Shown: one piece after another, positions 55,527 to 64,000 of the stretch
Numbering within the stretch: position 1 is the first letter of the stretch
How the letters are laid out: each line of letters starts with the position of its first letter
Assembly: GCF_900116195.1 (NCBI RefSeq)
Contig: NZ_FOZW01000001.1
Location: 310,001 to 374,000, forward strand
Direction of reading: 5' to 3'
DNA length: 64,000 bases
Source of the DNA: Alloyangia pacifica
GTDB taxonomy: Bacteria; Pseudomonadota; Alphaproteobacteria; Rhodobacterales; Rhodobacteraceae
The notes under the pieces: model-generated
What the model was told of the DNA's origin: nothing
What the model saw: only the letters and a program-made list of their open reading frames with translations
Database searches by the model: none
Made by a program: the position numbers and the translations under genes

Positions 55527-55973
55527 ATGCCGACCCACTCCGAGACGAAGCGCCTGCCGTACACGGCGCAGCAGATGTATGACCTCGTGGCGGATGTCGC
55601 GAATTACCCGAAGTTCCTGCCGTGGACGGCAGCGGCGCGGATCCGTTCGCGCGACGAAATGGGCGATCACGAGGTGATGCTGGCCGATCTGGTGATCAGC
55701 TTCAAGGTGTTCCGCGAGCGCTTCGGCAGCCGCGTGACGCTCTGGCCCGAAGAAAAGAAGATCGACACCGAGTATCTCGACGGTCCGTTCAAACACATGA
55801 TCTCGAAATGGCATTTCGAGGACGCGCCCGAGGGCGGCGTCGACGTGCACTTCTTCGTGGATTTCGAGTTCAAGAACCGCCTGTTGCAGAGCGCGGCGGG
55901 GATGTTCTTCTACGAGGCGATGCAGCGCATCGTGCGCGCCTTCGAGCGGCGGGCGGCAGAGCTCTACGGCTGA
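55527..55973 (+). CDS. Coq10/RatA-type SRPBCC (START-like) protein
   Basis: The 148-aa protein is a single START-fold lipid-binding domain with YTAQQMYDLVADVANYPKFLPW at the start, ISFKVFRERFGSRVTL, and a C-terminal helix FFYEAMQRIVRAFERRAAELYG. Alphaproteobacterial members are linked to ubiquinone binding like yeast Coq10; the RatA toxin name given to Escherichia coli YfjG is of doubtful relevance here. It is divergent from hpt and convergent with cinA. Confidence 0.92.
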   Translation: MPTHSETKRLPYTAQQMYDLVADVANYPKFLPWTAAARIRSRDEMGDHEVMLADLVISFKVFRERFGSRVTLWPEEKKIDTEYLDGPFKHMISKWHFEDAPEGGVDVHFFVDFEFKNRLLQSAAGMFFYEAMQRIVRAFERRAAELYG

Positions 55974-55986
55974 GCGGCGCGCTGTC

Positions 55987-56460
55987 CTAGGGCAGTGCGT
56001 CCAGCAGAAGTTGCAGCGCGTGGCGCGTCGCCGCCGCGCGGACCTTGCCACGCCCCAATGCGCCGAACTCGACGGTTTCGGTTCGGGTGCCCGATGCGCT
56101 GGCGAGGCCGAAGCAGACGCGGCCCTCGGGTTTGTGCTCCGAGCCGCCGGGCCCGGCGATGCCCGAGACCGAGACCGCCAGATCGGCACCGGCCCGCGCC
56201 CGTGCGCCTTCTGCCATTTCGGCGGCGACCTCTTCGGAGACCGCGCCATGCGCCTCGAGAGTGGCGGGCTGCACGCCCAGCAGCTCGACCTTGGCGGCGT
56301 TGGAATAGGTCACCACGCCGCGCTCGAAGATGTTCGACGATCCGGCGATGTCGGTGATTGCGGCGGCGACCATGCCGCCGGTGCAGCTCTCGGCAGTGGT
56401 GAGGGTGACGCCCGCGGACATGGCGCGGGTCAGAATGTCTTGGGCAAGCTCTTCGGTCAT
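55987..56460 (-). CDS. CinA C-terminal domain protein / NMN amidohydrolase PncC
   Basis: This 157-aa protein is the stand-alone CinA-C domain, which deamidates nicotinamide mononucleotide in NAD salvage. It has the catalytic Ser and Lys region TLTTAESCTGGMVAAAITDIAGSS, VVTYSNAAKVELLGV, AVSVSGIAGPGGS and GRVCFGLA. The start at ATG 56460 has GAGGG 5 bases upstream and lies 8 bases after the pgpA stop, making an ispDF-pgpA-cinA operon. Confidence 0.93.
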   Translation of the reverse strand: MTEELAQDILTRAMSAGVTLTTAESCTGGMVAAAITDIAGSSNIFERGVVTYSNAAKVELLGVQPATLEAHGAVSEEVAAEMAEGARARAGADLAVSVSGIAGPGGSEHKPEGRVCFGLASASGTRTETVEFGALGRGKVRAAATRHALQLLLDALP

Positions 56461-56468
56461 CTCGTCCC

Positions 56469-56954
56469 TCACATCAGGAAGCCATGCGCGATCCCGGCGA
56501 GGACAATGCTCACCAGCGCCGCGAAGATGCCCGCGATCACGTCGTCGAGCATCACCCCCATCGCGTCGCCGCGGCGGTCGGCCCAGCCCACCAGCCAGGG
56601 CTTCCAGATGTCGAACAGGCGGAACAGCACGAAGCCCGACACCCAGCCGGGCCAGAGCCGCCAGAAGTCCACGCCCATCATCATCGCGCCGTAGCCGACC
56701 GGGAAGAGCGCGATCCACATGCCGACCACCTCGTCGATGACGATCCACGACGGGTCCTCGTCCTCGCCGCCGGCGGTCAGCTCGCGCGTGGCGATATAGC
56801 CCAGCACGAAGGCGACCACCGTGGCCGCCAGCAGCAGCCAGAAGCCGCCCAGCACCAGCAGCAGGTAGGCGGCGGGCAGGGCGGCCAGAGAACCCCAGGT
56901 GCCCGGCGCAGGGCGCAGCAGCCCGGCGTAGAAGAAGGTCGCGATCAGTCTCAT
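56469..56954 (-). CDS. pgpA: Phosphatidylglycerophosphatase A
   Basis: PgpA dephosphorylates PGP to phosphatidylglycerol at the inner membrane. The 161-aa protein has the family start [22 protein letters not shown], three to four transmembrane helices, the acidic motif [11 protein letters not shown] (active-site Asp-Glu) and [17 protein letters not shown], then [15 protein letters not shown]. The start overlaps the ispDF stop by 4 bases, so it is translationally coupled. Confidence 0.95.
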   Translation of the reverse strand: MRLIATFFYAGLLRPAPGTWGSLAALPAAYLLLVLGGFWLLLAATVVAFVLGYIATRELTAGGEDEDPSWIVIDEVVGMWIALFPVGYGAMMMGVDFWRLWPGWVSGFVLFRLFDIWKPWLVGWADRRGDAMGVMLDDVIAGIFAALVSIVLAGIAHGFLM

Positions 56955-58108
56955 GGCTTCACCAGCGTTGCGGTTGCGATGGCGGCGATACCCTCTTCAC
57001 GGCCGGTGAAGCCGAGCCGTTCGGAGGTGGTCGCCTTGACCGAGACGCGGTCCGCCTCGAGCCCCATGATCCGGCCCATCTCGGCCATCATGGCCGCTGC
57101 ATGGGGGCCGATCTTGGGCTGCTCGCAGACCAGCGTAACGTCGATATTGGAGATGGTGTATCCCTTGGACTCGGCAAGCTCGACCGCATGGCGCAGGAAG
57201 ATTTCCGACGCCGCGCCTTTCCACTGCGGATCGCTGGGCGGGAAGTGGCGGCCGATGTCGCCCTCGGCGAGGGCGCCGTAGAGCGCGTCGGTCACCGCAT
57301 GCATGCCGACATCGGCGTCGGAATGGCCTTGCAGCGCGCGCCCGTGCGGCACCTTCACGCCGCAGAGCATCACGTGGTCTCCGGGGCCGAAGCGGTGCAC
57401 GTCGTAGCCATTGCCGAGGCGGATATCCATGGCGGTCTCCTGCATGGGGGTCTTGAGGTAGCTGGCGGCCCGCTGGAAATCCTCGGGGCCGGTAATCTTG
57501 AGATTTCGCTCCTCGCCGGGAACGATGGTGACGGAGAGCCCGGCGGCGCGGGCGACCTCGACGTCATCTGCGGCGCCACCGGGGTGCACGGCATGGGCGG
57601 CGCGGATCTCCGCGTAGCGGAAGCCCTGCGGGGTCTGCGCGCGGAAAAGGCCGCTGCGATCCTGCGTGCCTGTCACCTCGGCCTCGCGGCCGGTCCAGAG
57701 CGCGTCGGTCACCGGCAGAGCGGGCGCAGCGCCGGGGGCATCGTCGAGCGCGGCCAGCACCGCCTCGATGGTGTGCCGCGAGACACAAGGGCGGGCGACA
57801 TCGTGGATCAGCACCTTGGCGGGCGGATTTTCCGCCAGCGCGTCGAGCCCGGCACGGACCGAGCCGGCACGGTCACCGGCTCCGATCACCAGCGTCACCG
57901 GCAGACCCTCGGCAACCGACTCGGCGATCTCGTGGTCCTCGGGGTGAATCACCAGCACGATCGGGCAGAGCGGCGCGAAGGCCTCGAGCGTCCAGCGCGC
58001 GACAGGCTGCGCCGCGATGTCGCGCCATTGCTTCGGGAGCCCGCCACCGGCGCGGGTGCCGCGCCCCGCGGCGACGATGATTGCGGCTGTTTCCGCGGCT
58101 GTTTCCAT
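56951..58108 (-). CDS. ispDF: Bifunctional IspD/IspF enzyme of the MEP pathway
   Basis: This 385-aa fusion carries out the cytidylyltransfer (IspD, residues 1 to about 220) and cyclisation (IspF, about 228-385) steps of isoprenoid synthesis. IspD signatures are [31 protein letters not shown] and [14 protein letters not shown]. IspF signatures are [41 protein letters not shown] (zinc ligands) and the C-terminal [16 protein letters not shown]. The fused form is typical of Alphaproteobacteria. It heads the ispDF-pgpA-cinA run and is divergent from dusB. Confidence 0.97.
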   Translation of the reverse strand: METAAETAAIIVAAGRGTRAGGGLPKQWRDIAAQPVARWTLEAFAPLCPIVLVIHPEDHEIAESVAEGLPVTLVIGAGDRAGSVRAGLDALAENPPAKVLIHDVARPCVSRHTIEAVLAALDDAPGAAPALPVTDALWTGREAEVTGTQDRSGLFRAQTPQGFRYAEIRAAHAVHPGGAADDVEVARAAGLSVTIVPGEERNLKITGPEDFQRAASYLKTPMQETAMDIRLGNGYDVHRFGPGDHVMLCGVKVPHGRALQGHSDADVGMHAVTDALYGALAEGDIGRHFPPSDPQWKGAASEIFLRHAVELAESKGYTISNIDVTLVCEQPKIGPHAAAMMAEMGRIMGLEADRVSVKATTSERLGFTGREEGIAAIATATLVKP

Positions 58109-58200
58109 GGTGTTGACCTCCGGCGTCCCTCTCTAGGCGCTGCTGATCAGCGGTGCAATCACCGGAGGTGCGCCGCACATTTTTTAATCACTCGCGTTTG

Positions 58201-58254
58201 GCGTGCGCACTTAACGCCCCCAAATGATTGAACAGGCGGCGCGTGCGCGTTAAC
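58201..58254. promoter_or_regulatory. Direct repeats upstream of dusB-ntrBC
   Basis: GCGTGCGCACTTAAC (58201-58215) and GCGTGCGCGTTAAC (58241-58254) start exactly 40 bp apart, ending 29 bases before the dusB start codon. The spacing equals about four helical turns. Confidence 0.4.
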
Positions 58255-58283
58255 TCCCAAGCATCTGCACAAGGAATAGGCGC

Positions 58284-59267
58284 TTGAATTTCTCGCTGGG
58301 TGACAGACTCATCGATCCCCCCGTCCTGCTGGCCCCGCTGGCAGGAATCACCGATCTGCCTTTTCGCACGCTGGTGTCGCGCTTCGGCGCGGGGCTCGTC
58401 GTGTCCGAGATGATTGCCAGCGGCGAGTTCCTCACCGCGCGTCCCGGCACGCGCGAGAAGGCGGAGCTGGGCGCGGGTATCGAGAACACCTCTGTGCAGC
58501 TGGCGGGCCGAGCGCCCGAGCCGATGGCCGAGACGGCACGACACGTCGCGGACATGGGCGCGAAGGTCATCGACATCAACATGGGCTGCCCGGCCAAGAA
58601 GGTCACGGGAGGCTGGTCGGGCTCGGCGCTGATGCGCGAGCCGGATCATGCGCTGCGGCTCATCGAAGCGGTCGTCGGGGCCGTCGATCTGCCGGTGACG
58701 CTGAAGACGCGGCTCGGCTGGGATGGCGATTGCCTGAACGCCGCGCAGATTGCGAGACGGGCAGAGGAGGCGGGTGTGCGGATGATCGTCATCCACGGGC
58801 GCACCCGGTGCCAATTCTACAAGGGCGCCGCCGACTGGGCGGCGATCAGGGAGGTGGTCGAGGCCGTGTCGATCCCGGTGGTTGCCAATGGCGACATCGT
58901 GGACGCGGCGACAGCGCGGGCGGCTCTAAAGGCCTCCGGCGCGGCGGGGATCATGGTCGGCAGAGGGGCGCAGGGCGCGCCCTGGAAGCTGGCGCAGATC
59001 TCTGCCGAGCTCTACGGAACACCGGCACCTGACGTGCCAAGGGGAAAGGCTTTTTATCAAATGGTCGCAGAGCATTACGAGGCAATGCTTGGGTTTTACG
59101 GCAAGGAGCTGGGCGGCCGCGTTTCGCGCAAGCACCTTGGCTGGTACATGGATCATGCGGCGCCGGACGCGCAGCTGCGCAAGCGCGTGCTGACCGCGCG
59201 CGAGCCGGCCGAGACGCTGCAGCTTCTGGACGAGGCGCTGGCCTGCGACCTGCAGGTCGCCGCATGA
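58284..59267 (+). CDS. dusB: tRNA dihydrouridine synthase (NifR3/DusB type)
   Basis: Dus enzymes reduce uridine in tRNA D-loops with FMN and NADPH. The 327-aa protein has [21 protein letters not shown], the catalytic Cys in [45 protein letters not shown] and [12 protein letters not shown]. The start is TTG at 58284, supported by AAGGAA 7 bases upstream; no in-frame ATG is available earlier. As nifR3 in Rhodobacter it heads the ntr operon, and its stop overlaps the ntrB start (ATGA). Confidence 0.95.
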   Translation: MNFSLGDRLIDPPVLLAPLAGITDLPFRTLVSRFGAGLVVSEMIASGEFLTARPGTREKAELGAGIENTSVQLAGRAPEPMAETARHVADMGAKVIDINMGCPAKKVTGGWSGSALMREPDHALRLIEAVVGAVDLPVTLKTRLGWDGDCLNAAQIARRAEEAGVRMIVIHGRTRCQFYKGAADWAAIREVVEAVSIPVVANGDIVDAATARAALKASGAAGIMVGRGAQGAPWKLAQISAELYGTPAPDVPRGKAFYQMVAEHYEAMLGFYGKELGGRVSRKHLGWYMDHAAPDAQLRKRVLTAREPAETLQLLDEALACDLQVAA

Positions 59268-60355
59268 GCACCAACACCGAACTCCTGACGCAGCTCTGGT
59301 CATCGCTTCCGGTGCCTGCCGTGCTGCTCGACGCCGAGGAGCGCATCGCCGACATGAACCCGGCCGCCGAGGGCTTCATGAACAACTCGGCGAAATGGCT
59401 TGTAGGTCAGCCGATCTGGGACCGTCTCGCGGTGGATGCGCCACTGGAAGAAAGCCTCGCCCGGGCACGCGAGCACGGCACGCCGCTTTTCGTCAACGAC
59501 GTGGACGTCGGCACCGGCAACCGCCCGCCGTTGGTGTGCAACCTGCAGCTCGCGCCTGTGCAGAATTACCCGGGCTGGTTTATCATGCTGATCAGCCCAC
59601 GCGAACTGGCCGGACGCATGACCCAGAGCCATTCGGTGAAATCCGCCGCGAAATCCGCCATCGGCATGGCCGAGATGCTGGCGCATGAGATCAAGAACCC
59701 GCTGGCGGGGATCACCGGCGCGGCGCAGCTGCTGTCGATGAACCTCTCGAAGGATGATCTCGAGCTGACCGACCTGATCGTCGCTGAGACCCGCCGCATC
59801 GTGAAACTGTTGGAGCAGGTCGAGCAGTTCGGCAATCTCTCGGCCCCCGAGAAGAAGCCGGTGAACCTGCACGACGTGCTGGACCGTGCCCGTCGATCCA
59901 CCCAGCTGGGTGTCGGCGCCCACATGAAGTTCATCGAGGATTACGACCCCTCGCTGCCGCTGGCCCACGGCGATCCCGACCAGCTGCTACAGGTGGTGCT
60001 GAACCTGCTGAAGAACGCCTCCGAGGCCGCCGATTCCAAGGAGGGCGGCACGATCCGCCTGCACACCTTCTTCGAGCACAGCTTCCGCATGCGCCGGCCG
60101 GACGGGTCGACCCAGAAGCTGCCGCTGCAGATCGAGGTCATCGACGACGGCCCCGGCCTGCCCGAGGACATCAAGGGCGACGTGTTCGACCCCTTCGTGT
60201 CGGGCCGCGAGAACGGCACCGGCCTCGGCCTCGCGCTGGTGTCTAAGATCATCTCCGACCACGACGGCTGGATCTCGGTGGATTCCGTCCCCGGCCGCAC
60301 GGTCTTTCGCATTTCGTTGCCGCGCGCCCCGCGCGAGATTGAGGAGAACAGGTAA
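59264..60355 (+). CDS. ntrB: Nitrogen regulation sensor kinase NtrB
   Basis: NtrB phosphorylates or dephosphorylates NtrC in response to PII and nitrogen status. The 363-aa soluble kinase has a PAS domain (about 10-110, [20 protein letters not shown]), the phospho-acceptor His141 in [19 protein letters not shown], and an ATPase domain with [25 protein letters not shown] and [12 protein letters not shown]. It is translated from ATGA overlapping dusB and followed directly by ntrC. Confidence 0.97.
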   Translation: MSTNTELLTQLWSSLPVPAVLLDAEERIADMNPAAEGFMNNSAKWLVGQPIWDRLAVDAPLEESLARAREHGTPLFVNDVDVGTGNRPPLVCNLQLAPVQNYPGWFIMLISPRELAGRMTQSHSVKSAAKSAIGMAEMLAHEIKNPLAGITGAAQLLSMNLSKDDLELTDLIVAETRRIVKLLEQVEQFGNLSAPEKKPVNLHDVLDRARRSTQLGVGAHMKFIEDYDPSLPLAHGDPDQLLQVVLNLLKNASEAADSKEGGTIRLHTFFEHSFRMRRPDGSTQKLPLQIEVIDDGPGLPEDIKGDVFDPFVSGRENGTGLGLALVSKIISDHDGWISVDSVPGRTVFRISLPRAPREIEENR

Positions 60356-61729
60356 ATGGACGGCACCGTACTTGTCGCAGACGACGACCGCACCATCCGC
60401 ACCGTGCTGACCCAGGCCCTGACCCGTGCAGGGTGCAAGGTGCACGCCACCTCGTCGCTGACCACGCTGATGCGCTGGGTCGGCGAGGGCAAGGGCGACG
60501 TGGTGATCTCCGATGTCGTCATGCCCGATGGCAACGGGCTCGAGATGCTGCCGAAGATCCGCCAGGACCGGCCCGATCTGCCGGTCATCGTGATCTCGGC
60601 GCAGAACACCATCATGACCGCGATCCAGGCGGCCGAGGCCGAGGCCTACGACTACCTGCCCAAGCCCTTCGATCTGCCGGACCTGATGAAGCGCACGGCG
60701 AAGGCGCTGGACAACCGCAACCGCTCGGCCAAGCGCGAAGAGGTGGCGACCATCGGTGCCGACGGCCCGGACGAGCTGCCGCTGGTCGGCAAGACCCCGG
60801 CGATGCAGGCGCTCTACCGGCTCGTTGCCAAGGTGATGAATACCGATCTGCCGGTGCTGATCTCGGGCGAGAGCGGCACGGGAAAGTCGCTGATCGCGCG
60901 CGCCATCCATGATTTCTCGGACCGCCGCACGTTGCCGTTCATCACGGTCACCGGCGCCGACCTGTCGGACCTCGAAGGTCCGGCGCGGGTGCTGGCGCGG
61001 GTCAAGGGCGGCACGCTGCTGATCGACGAGATCACCGACATCCCCGACGAGATCCAGGCCCGCGTCGTGCGCATGATGGACATCCCTGGCGAGCACGTGC
61101 CGCGCTTCATGGCCACCAGCCAGGGTGATCTGGCGCAGGCGATGGAGGAGGGCGCTGTGCGCCAGGACCTCTACTACCGCCTTTCGGGCGCGACCATCAA
61201 CGTGCCCAGCCTGCGCGAGCGGGTCGAGGATATCGCATTGCTGACCGAGCACTTCCTGCAGCGCGCCGAGCGTGAGGGTGCGTCCAAGCGCTGGCTGTCG
61301 AAAGATGCCGTCGAGCTCTTCCGCGCCTACAGCTGGCCGGGCAACGTGCGGCAGCTGGAGAACGCCGTGCGCCGCCTGAGCCTCACCTCGCGCGCCGAGG
61401 AGATCAGCCGCGCCGAGGTCGAGGCGGTGCTGGGCAATCAGCCCGACACCGGGCCGATCCTGCGCGGCGGCGACAGCGAGAAACTCAGCACCTCGGTGGC
61501 GCGTCACTTGCGCCGCTACTTCGACCTGCACGGCAACATGCTGCCGGCGCCGGGGCTCTACACCCGCATTCTCAAGGAAGTGGAAGCGCCGCTCATCGAG
61601 ATCGCGCTGGAGGCGACGGGCGGAAATCAGGCGAAATGTGCAGATCTTCTTGGCATCAACCGCAATACCTTGCGTAAGAAGATCACCGATCTTGATATTC
61701 GCGTGACACGGCGTCGCAAACTGATGTAA
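60356..61729 (+). CDS. ntrC: Nitrogen regulation response regulator NtrC (no GAFTGA)
   Basis: The 457-aa regulator has a receiver domain (Asp53 in [17 protein letters not shown]), an AAA+ domain with Walker [17 protein letters not shown] (from residue 171) and Walker [13 protein letters not shown], and a Fis-type HTH ([20 protein letters not shown]). The segment between Walker A and B reads [21 protein letters not shown], so the sigma-54-binding GAFTGA is missing, exactly as in Rhodobacter capsulatus NtrC, which activates sigma-70 promoters. The start immediately follows the ntrB stop. Confidence 0.97.
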   Translation: MDGTVLVADDDRTIRTVLTQALTRAGCKVHATSSLTTLMRWVGEGKGDVVISDVVMPDGNGLEMLPKIRQDRPDLPVIVISAQNTIMTAIQAAEAEAYDYLPKPFDLPDLMKRTAKALDNRNRSAKREEVATIGADGPDELPLVGKTPAMQALYRLVAKVMNTDLPVLISGESGTGKSLIARAIHDFSDRRTLPFITVTGADLSDLEGPARVLARVKGGTLLIDEITDIPDEIQARVVRMMDIPGEHVPRFMATSQGDLAQAMEEGAVRQDLYYRLSGATINVPSLRERVEDIALLTEHFLQRAEREGASKRWLSKDAVELFRAYSWPGNVRQLENAVRRLSLTSRAEEISRAEVEAVLGNQPDTGPILRGGDSEKLSTSVARHLRRYFDLHGNMLPAPGLYTRILKEVEAPLIEIALEATGGNQAKCADLLGINRNTLRKKITDLDIRVTRRRKLM

Positions 61730-61752
61730 AAGCGTCACACGCATGTGGCCGC

Positions 61753-61779
61753 AATGCGCCGCCTTCGGGGCGGCGCATT
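61753..61779 (+). terminator. Hairpin between ntrC and ntrY
   Basis: AATGCGCCGCC and GGCGGCGCATT form an 11-bp perfect stem with a 5-base TTCGG loop. No T run follows directly, so it may weaken read-through or protect the ntrBC mRNA end rather than stop all transcription. Confidence 0.55.
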
Positions 61780-61842
61780 CATGAGAAGCCACAGCTTTTT
61801 GGCGATGCTGCCTCGAGCAGCTTATCAGTGTGAGGTGAATCT

Positions 61843-64000
61843 GTGGCCACCCGGGCACGGAGTTCGACTTGGGCGCGCATGAACAGGCTGCGCCGGCAGC
61901 GGCGCGTTCAGAACGTGGCGACTTTGGGGCTGGTCCTGCTGGGGCCGGTGCTCGCGGTGCTGACGTTCCTCGTGCTGGGTCCCCTTGGCAGCGGCGAGCG
62001 TGCGACGCAGCTGAGCCTTCGGCTCGTGCTGCTGGCCGACATGGTCTACGTGCTGCTGATCGCCACGCTGGTGATGGCGCGTCTGGTGCGGATGATCTCG
62101 GAGCGGCGGGCGCAATCCGCCGGCTCGCGCCTGCACCTGAGGCTGACCGGGCTTTTCGCACTCATGGCGCTGTTGCCCACGGTCACTGTCGCGGTCTTTG
62201 CCGTGCTGACCATCAACATCGGTCTTGAAACCTGGTTCTCCAGCCGTGTTCAGAACGTTGTCGGTGCCTCGATGGCCGCCGCCGAGGCCTACGAGGAAGA
62301 GCAGCGGATCGCGCTGATCGAGGACGTTGAGGCGCTGGCGCGGTTCATAGACGGCGCGCGGCGGGCGAATTTCGCCCTTGACGATGGCGACGTGCGGCAG
62401 GTGCTGGGGCAGGGGCAGGCGCAGATCCAGCGCGGCCTGCGCGAGGCTTACGTTGTTGACGGCGGCGGCGAGATCCGCGCCCGAGGCGAACGCTCCTATC
62501 TCTTCTACTACGAGCAGCCCTCGCGCGAGCAGTTCATCCGCGCCCGTGCCGAGGGTCTGGTGCTGATCCCCGACTGGGACAACCACGAGCTGCGCGCGCT
62601 GATGCCGCTTGCGGCGTTCCCTGATCGGTTCCTCTATGTCAGCCGCGTGGTCGACGGAAATCTGCTGAACCTTCTCGATGAAACGCAGGAAACCGCGCGC
62701 TTCTACCAGCAGCAGGAAACCGAGCGCGGACGGCGGCTCTTCGACTTCGCGCTGGTCTACCTTGGCTTCGCGCTGCTGCTGATCCTCGCGGCGGTCTGGC
62801 TGGGGCTCTGGTTCGCCGAGCGCATGGCGCAGCCGGTGGGACGCCTCACCGGCGCGGCGCAGCGGGTTGGCGCGGGCGATCTCGACGTGCAGGTGATCGA
62901 GGGCGAGGGCGACGACGAGATCGCCATGCTCGGTCGCTACTTCAACCAGATGACCCGGCAGCTGAAGGGCCAGCGCGAGACGTTGCTGGAGAACACCCGC
63001 CAGATCGAGCGTCGCCAGCGGCTGTTCGATTCCGTGCTCTCGTCGATCACCTCCGGCGTGGTCGGCCTCGATGCCGAGGGCAAGGTGACCTTCGTCAACC
63101 GTCCCGCCGAGCGGCTGCTCGGCTGGCGCGAGCCGCGCGCCGACGTGCCGCTGACAGTGGCGGTGCCCGAGTTCGGCCCGCTCTACGACCGGCTGCGCGA
63201 CAGCGGGCTCGAGACCGCGCAGGAAGAGGTCAAGGTCAGCCGCGAAGGACGTCTCGAGCACCTGCTGGTGCGGCTCTCGGTCCGCCGGCGGCAGGATGGC
63301 GCGCTCGAGGGCTACGTGGTGGCCTTCGATGATGTGACCGACCTCGTCAGCGCGCAGCGCATGGCCGCATGGGGCGACGTGGCGCGGCGCATCGCGCATG
63401 AGATCAAGAACCCGCTGACGCCGATCCGGCTCTCGGCGGAACGCATCACCCGCAAGTTCTCGCGCCAGCTCGAAGCAGAGGATGCGGCCAAGCTCGACCA
63501 GATGACCGAGGTCATCGTGCGCCAGACCGAGGATCTGCGCCGCATCGTCGATGAATTCAGCAAGTTCGCCCGCATGCCCGAGCCCGAGCGCAAGCCCGAG
63601 GACGTGGTGGCGCTCCTGCGCGGTGCGGTGCTGCTGCAGGAAACCGGCCAGCCCGGCATCCGCTTCGTCAGCGACCTGCCGGCGCATGCGATGCCCGCGG
63701 AGCTCGACGCCACCATGGTGGGGCAGGCGCTGACCAACCTGATCAAGAACGCGGGAGAGGCGATCGAGAGCCTCGGCGAGCAGGGCGCTCCCGAGGGCCA
63801 CGGCCCCGAGATCCGCGTCAGCCTGACCGAAGAGGACGGGCGCGCGGTGATCCGCATCATGGACAATGGCATCGGCCTGCCAGAGGACCGGGCGCGGCTT
63901 TTCGAGCCCTATGTCACCACACGCGACAAGGGCACGGGCCTCGGCCTGCCCATCGTCAAGAAGATCATCGAGGAGCACGGCGGAACGCTGGCGCTCGAGG
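61843..64000 (+). CDS. ntrY: Nitrogen regulation sensor kinase NtrY (3' end outside window)
   Basis: This transmembrane kinase is complete at its start but cut by the window edge after about 719 residues. It has two N-terminal membrane helices (about 25-46 and 58-75), a third near 105, a periplasmic sensor region to about 300, a fourth helix (about 303-325), a HAMP domain, a PAS domain (SVLSSITSGVVGLDAEGKV), phospho-His519 in [16 protein letters not shown], and the ATPase domain with LIKNAGEAIES and GTGLGLPIVKKI near the cut. GTG 61843 follows GAGGTG with 5-base spacing; ATG 61879 is an alternative. ntrX is expected next. Confidence 0.95.
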   Translation, partial: MATRARSSTWARMNRLRRQRRVQNVATLGLVLLGPVLAVLTFLVLGPLGSGERATQLSLRLVLLADMVYVLLIATLVMARLVRMISERRAQSAGSRLHLRLTGLFALMALLPTVTVAVFAVLTINIGLETWFSSRVQNVVGASMAAAEAYEEEQRIALIEDVEALARFIDGARRANFALDDGDVRQVLGQGQAQIQRGLREAYVVDGGGEIRARGERSYLFYYEQPSREQFIRARAEGLVLIPDWDNHELRALMPLAAFPDRFLYVSRVVDGNLLNLLDETQETARFYQQQETERGRRLFDFALVYLGFALLLILAAVWLGLWFAERMAQPVGRLTGAAQRVGAGDLDVQVIEGEGDDEIAMLGRYFNQMTRQLKGQRETLLENTRQIERRQRLFDSVLSSITSGVVGLDAEGKVTFVNRPAERLLGWREPRADVPLTVAVPEFGPLYDRLRDSGLETAQEEVKVSREGRLEHLLVRLSVRRRQDGALEGYVVAFDDVTDLVSAQRMAAWGDVARRIAHEIKNPLTPIRLSAERITRKFSRQLEAEDAAKLDQMTEVIVRQTEDLRRIVDEFSKFARMPEPERKPEDVVALLRGAVLLQETGQPGIRFVSDLPAHAMPAELDATMVGQALTNLIKNAGEAIESLGEQGAPEGHGPEIRVSLTEEDGRAVIRIMDNGIGLPEDRARLFEPYVTTRDKGTGLGLPIVKKIIEEHGGTLALE

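Overview
The window is a chromosomal segment of an alphaproteobacterium of the order Rhodobacterales (Rhodobacteraceae/Roseobacteraceae, roseobacter-like). The evidence is the gene content: a dusB(nifR3)-ntrB-ntrC-ntrY block, a fused ispDF, ctrA with its small partner sciP, pyrH apart from frr, xerD next to aroK-aroB, an NtrC without the sigma-54 contact motif, and GC-rich codon use. The genus cannot be fixed from the sequence alone. I found no tRNA, rRNA, CRISPR array, intact insertion sequence or replication origin.

Layout. 1-9.4 kb: a large secreted-type cadherin/Hint protein, a MobA/CoxI-like nucleotidyltransferase, a GAF histidine kinase that overlaps tail-to-tail with a CorC-type membrane protein, an NCS1 permease and ssb. 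9.7-16 kb: lytic transglycosylase, di-haem peroxidase, GST, an orphan peptide-type binding protein, and miaA coupled to an AraC regulator. 16-21.4 kb: pyrH, then the divergent pair xerD/periplasmic protein/49-aa membrane microprotein versus aroK-aroB. 21.4-23.8 kb is a gene-poor, partly AT-richer stretch with one small unknown ORF and a GT25 glycosyltransferase broken by one in-frame amber codon. 23.8-33 kb: yaeQ, a DUF1127 gene divergent from a MocR-type regulator, rplM-rpsI, a glycosyltransferase convergent with a sulfotransferase, TetR-ppk2, a lipoprotein hydrolase and metA. 33.6-39.2 kb: zinc alcohol dehydrogenase, purQ, a DctB/DctD-like two-component pair and a VOC protein. 39.5-49.2 kb: a GGDEF-EAL protein preceded by a full CtrA box, DUF1992, mnmA, sciP, ctrA, ligA, recG and a 40-aa membrane microprotein preceded by a LexA-type box. 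49.4-58 kb: a SufU-like scaffold, hisI, trmFO-small membrane protein-gluQ, two c-type cytochromes, hpt, coq10/ratA, and ispDF-pgpA-cinA. 58.3-64 kb: dusB-ntrB-ntrC and a partial ntrY cut by the window edge.

How the parts connect. The cell-cycle module (ctrA, sciP, and the c-di-GMP gene with a CtrA box) and the nitrogen-control operon are the main regulatory centres. DNA maintenance genes (ssb, xerD, ligA, recG) and RNA modification genes (miaA, mnmA, trmFO, gluQ, dusB) are scattered. At least six intergenic gaps carry copies of one dispersed repeat family, recognised by a GC-rich part followed by GCGTATTT or GGGATATTT and, in most copies, an AAGAGAAGAAG arm.

The strongest candidate for something undescribed is the 40-aa single-pass membrane protein at 49045-49167. 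A cluster of five GTTC motifs upstream of it includes one exact alphaproteobacterial SOS box (GTTC-N7-GTTC), and a strong terminator follows it. That architecture resembles SOS-induced division-inhibitor microproteins such as Caulobacter SidA, but no sequence relationship is claimed.
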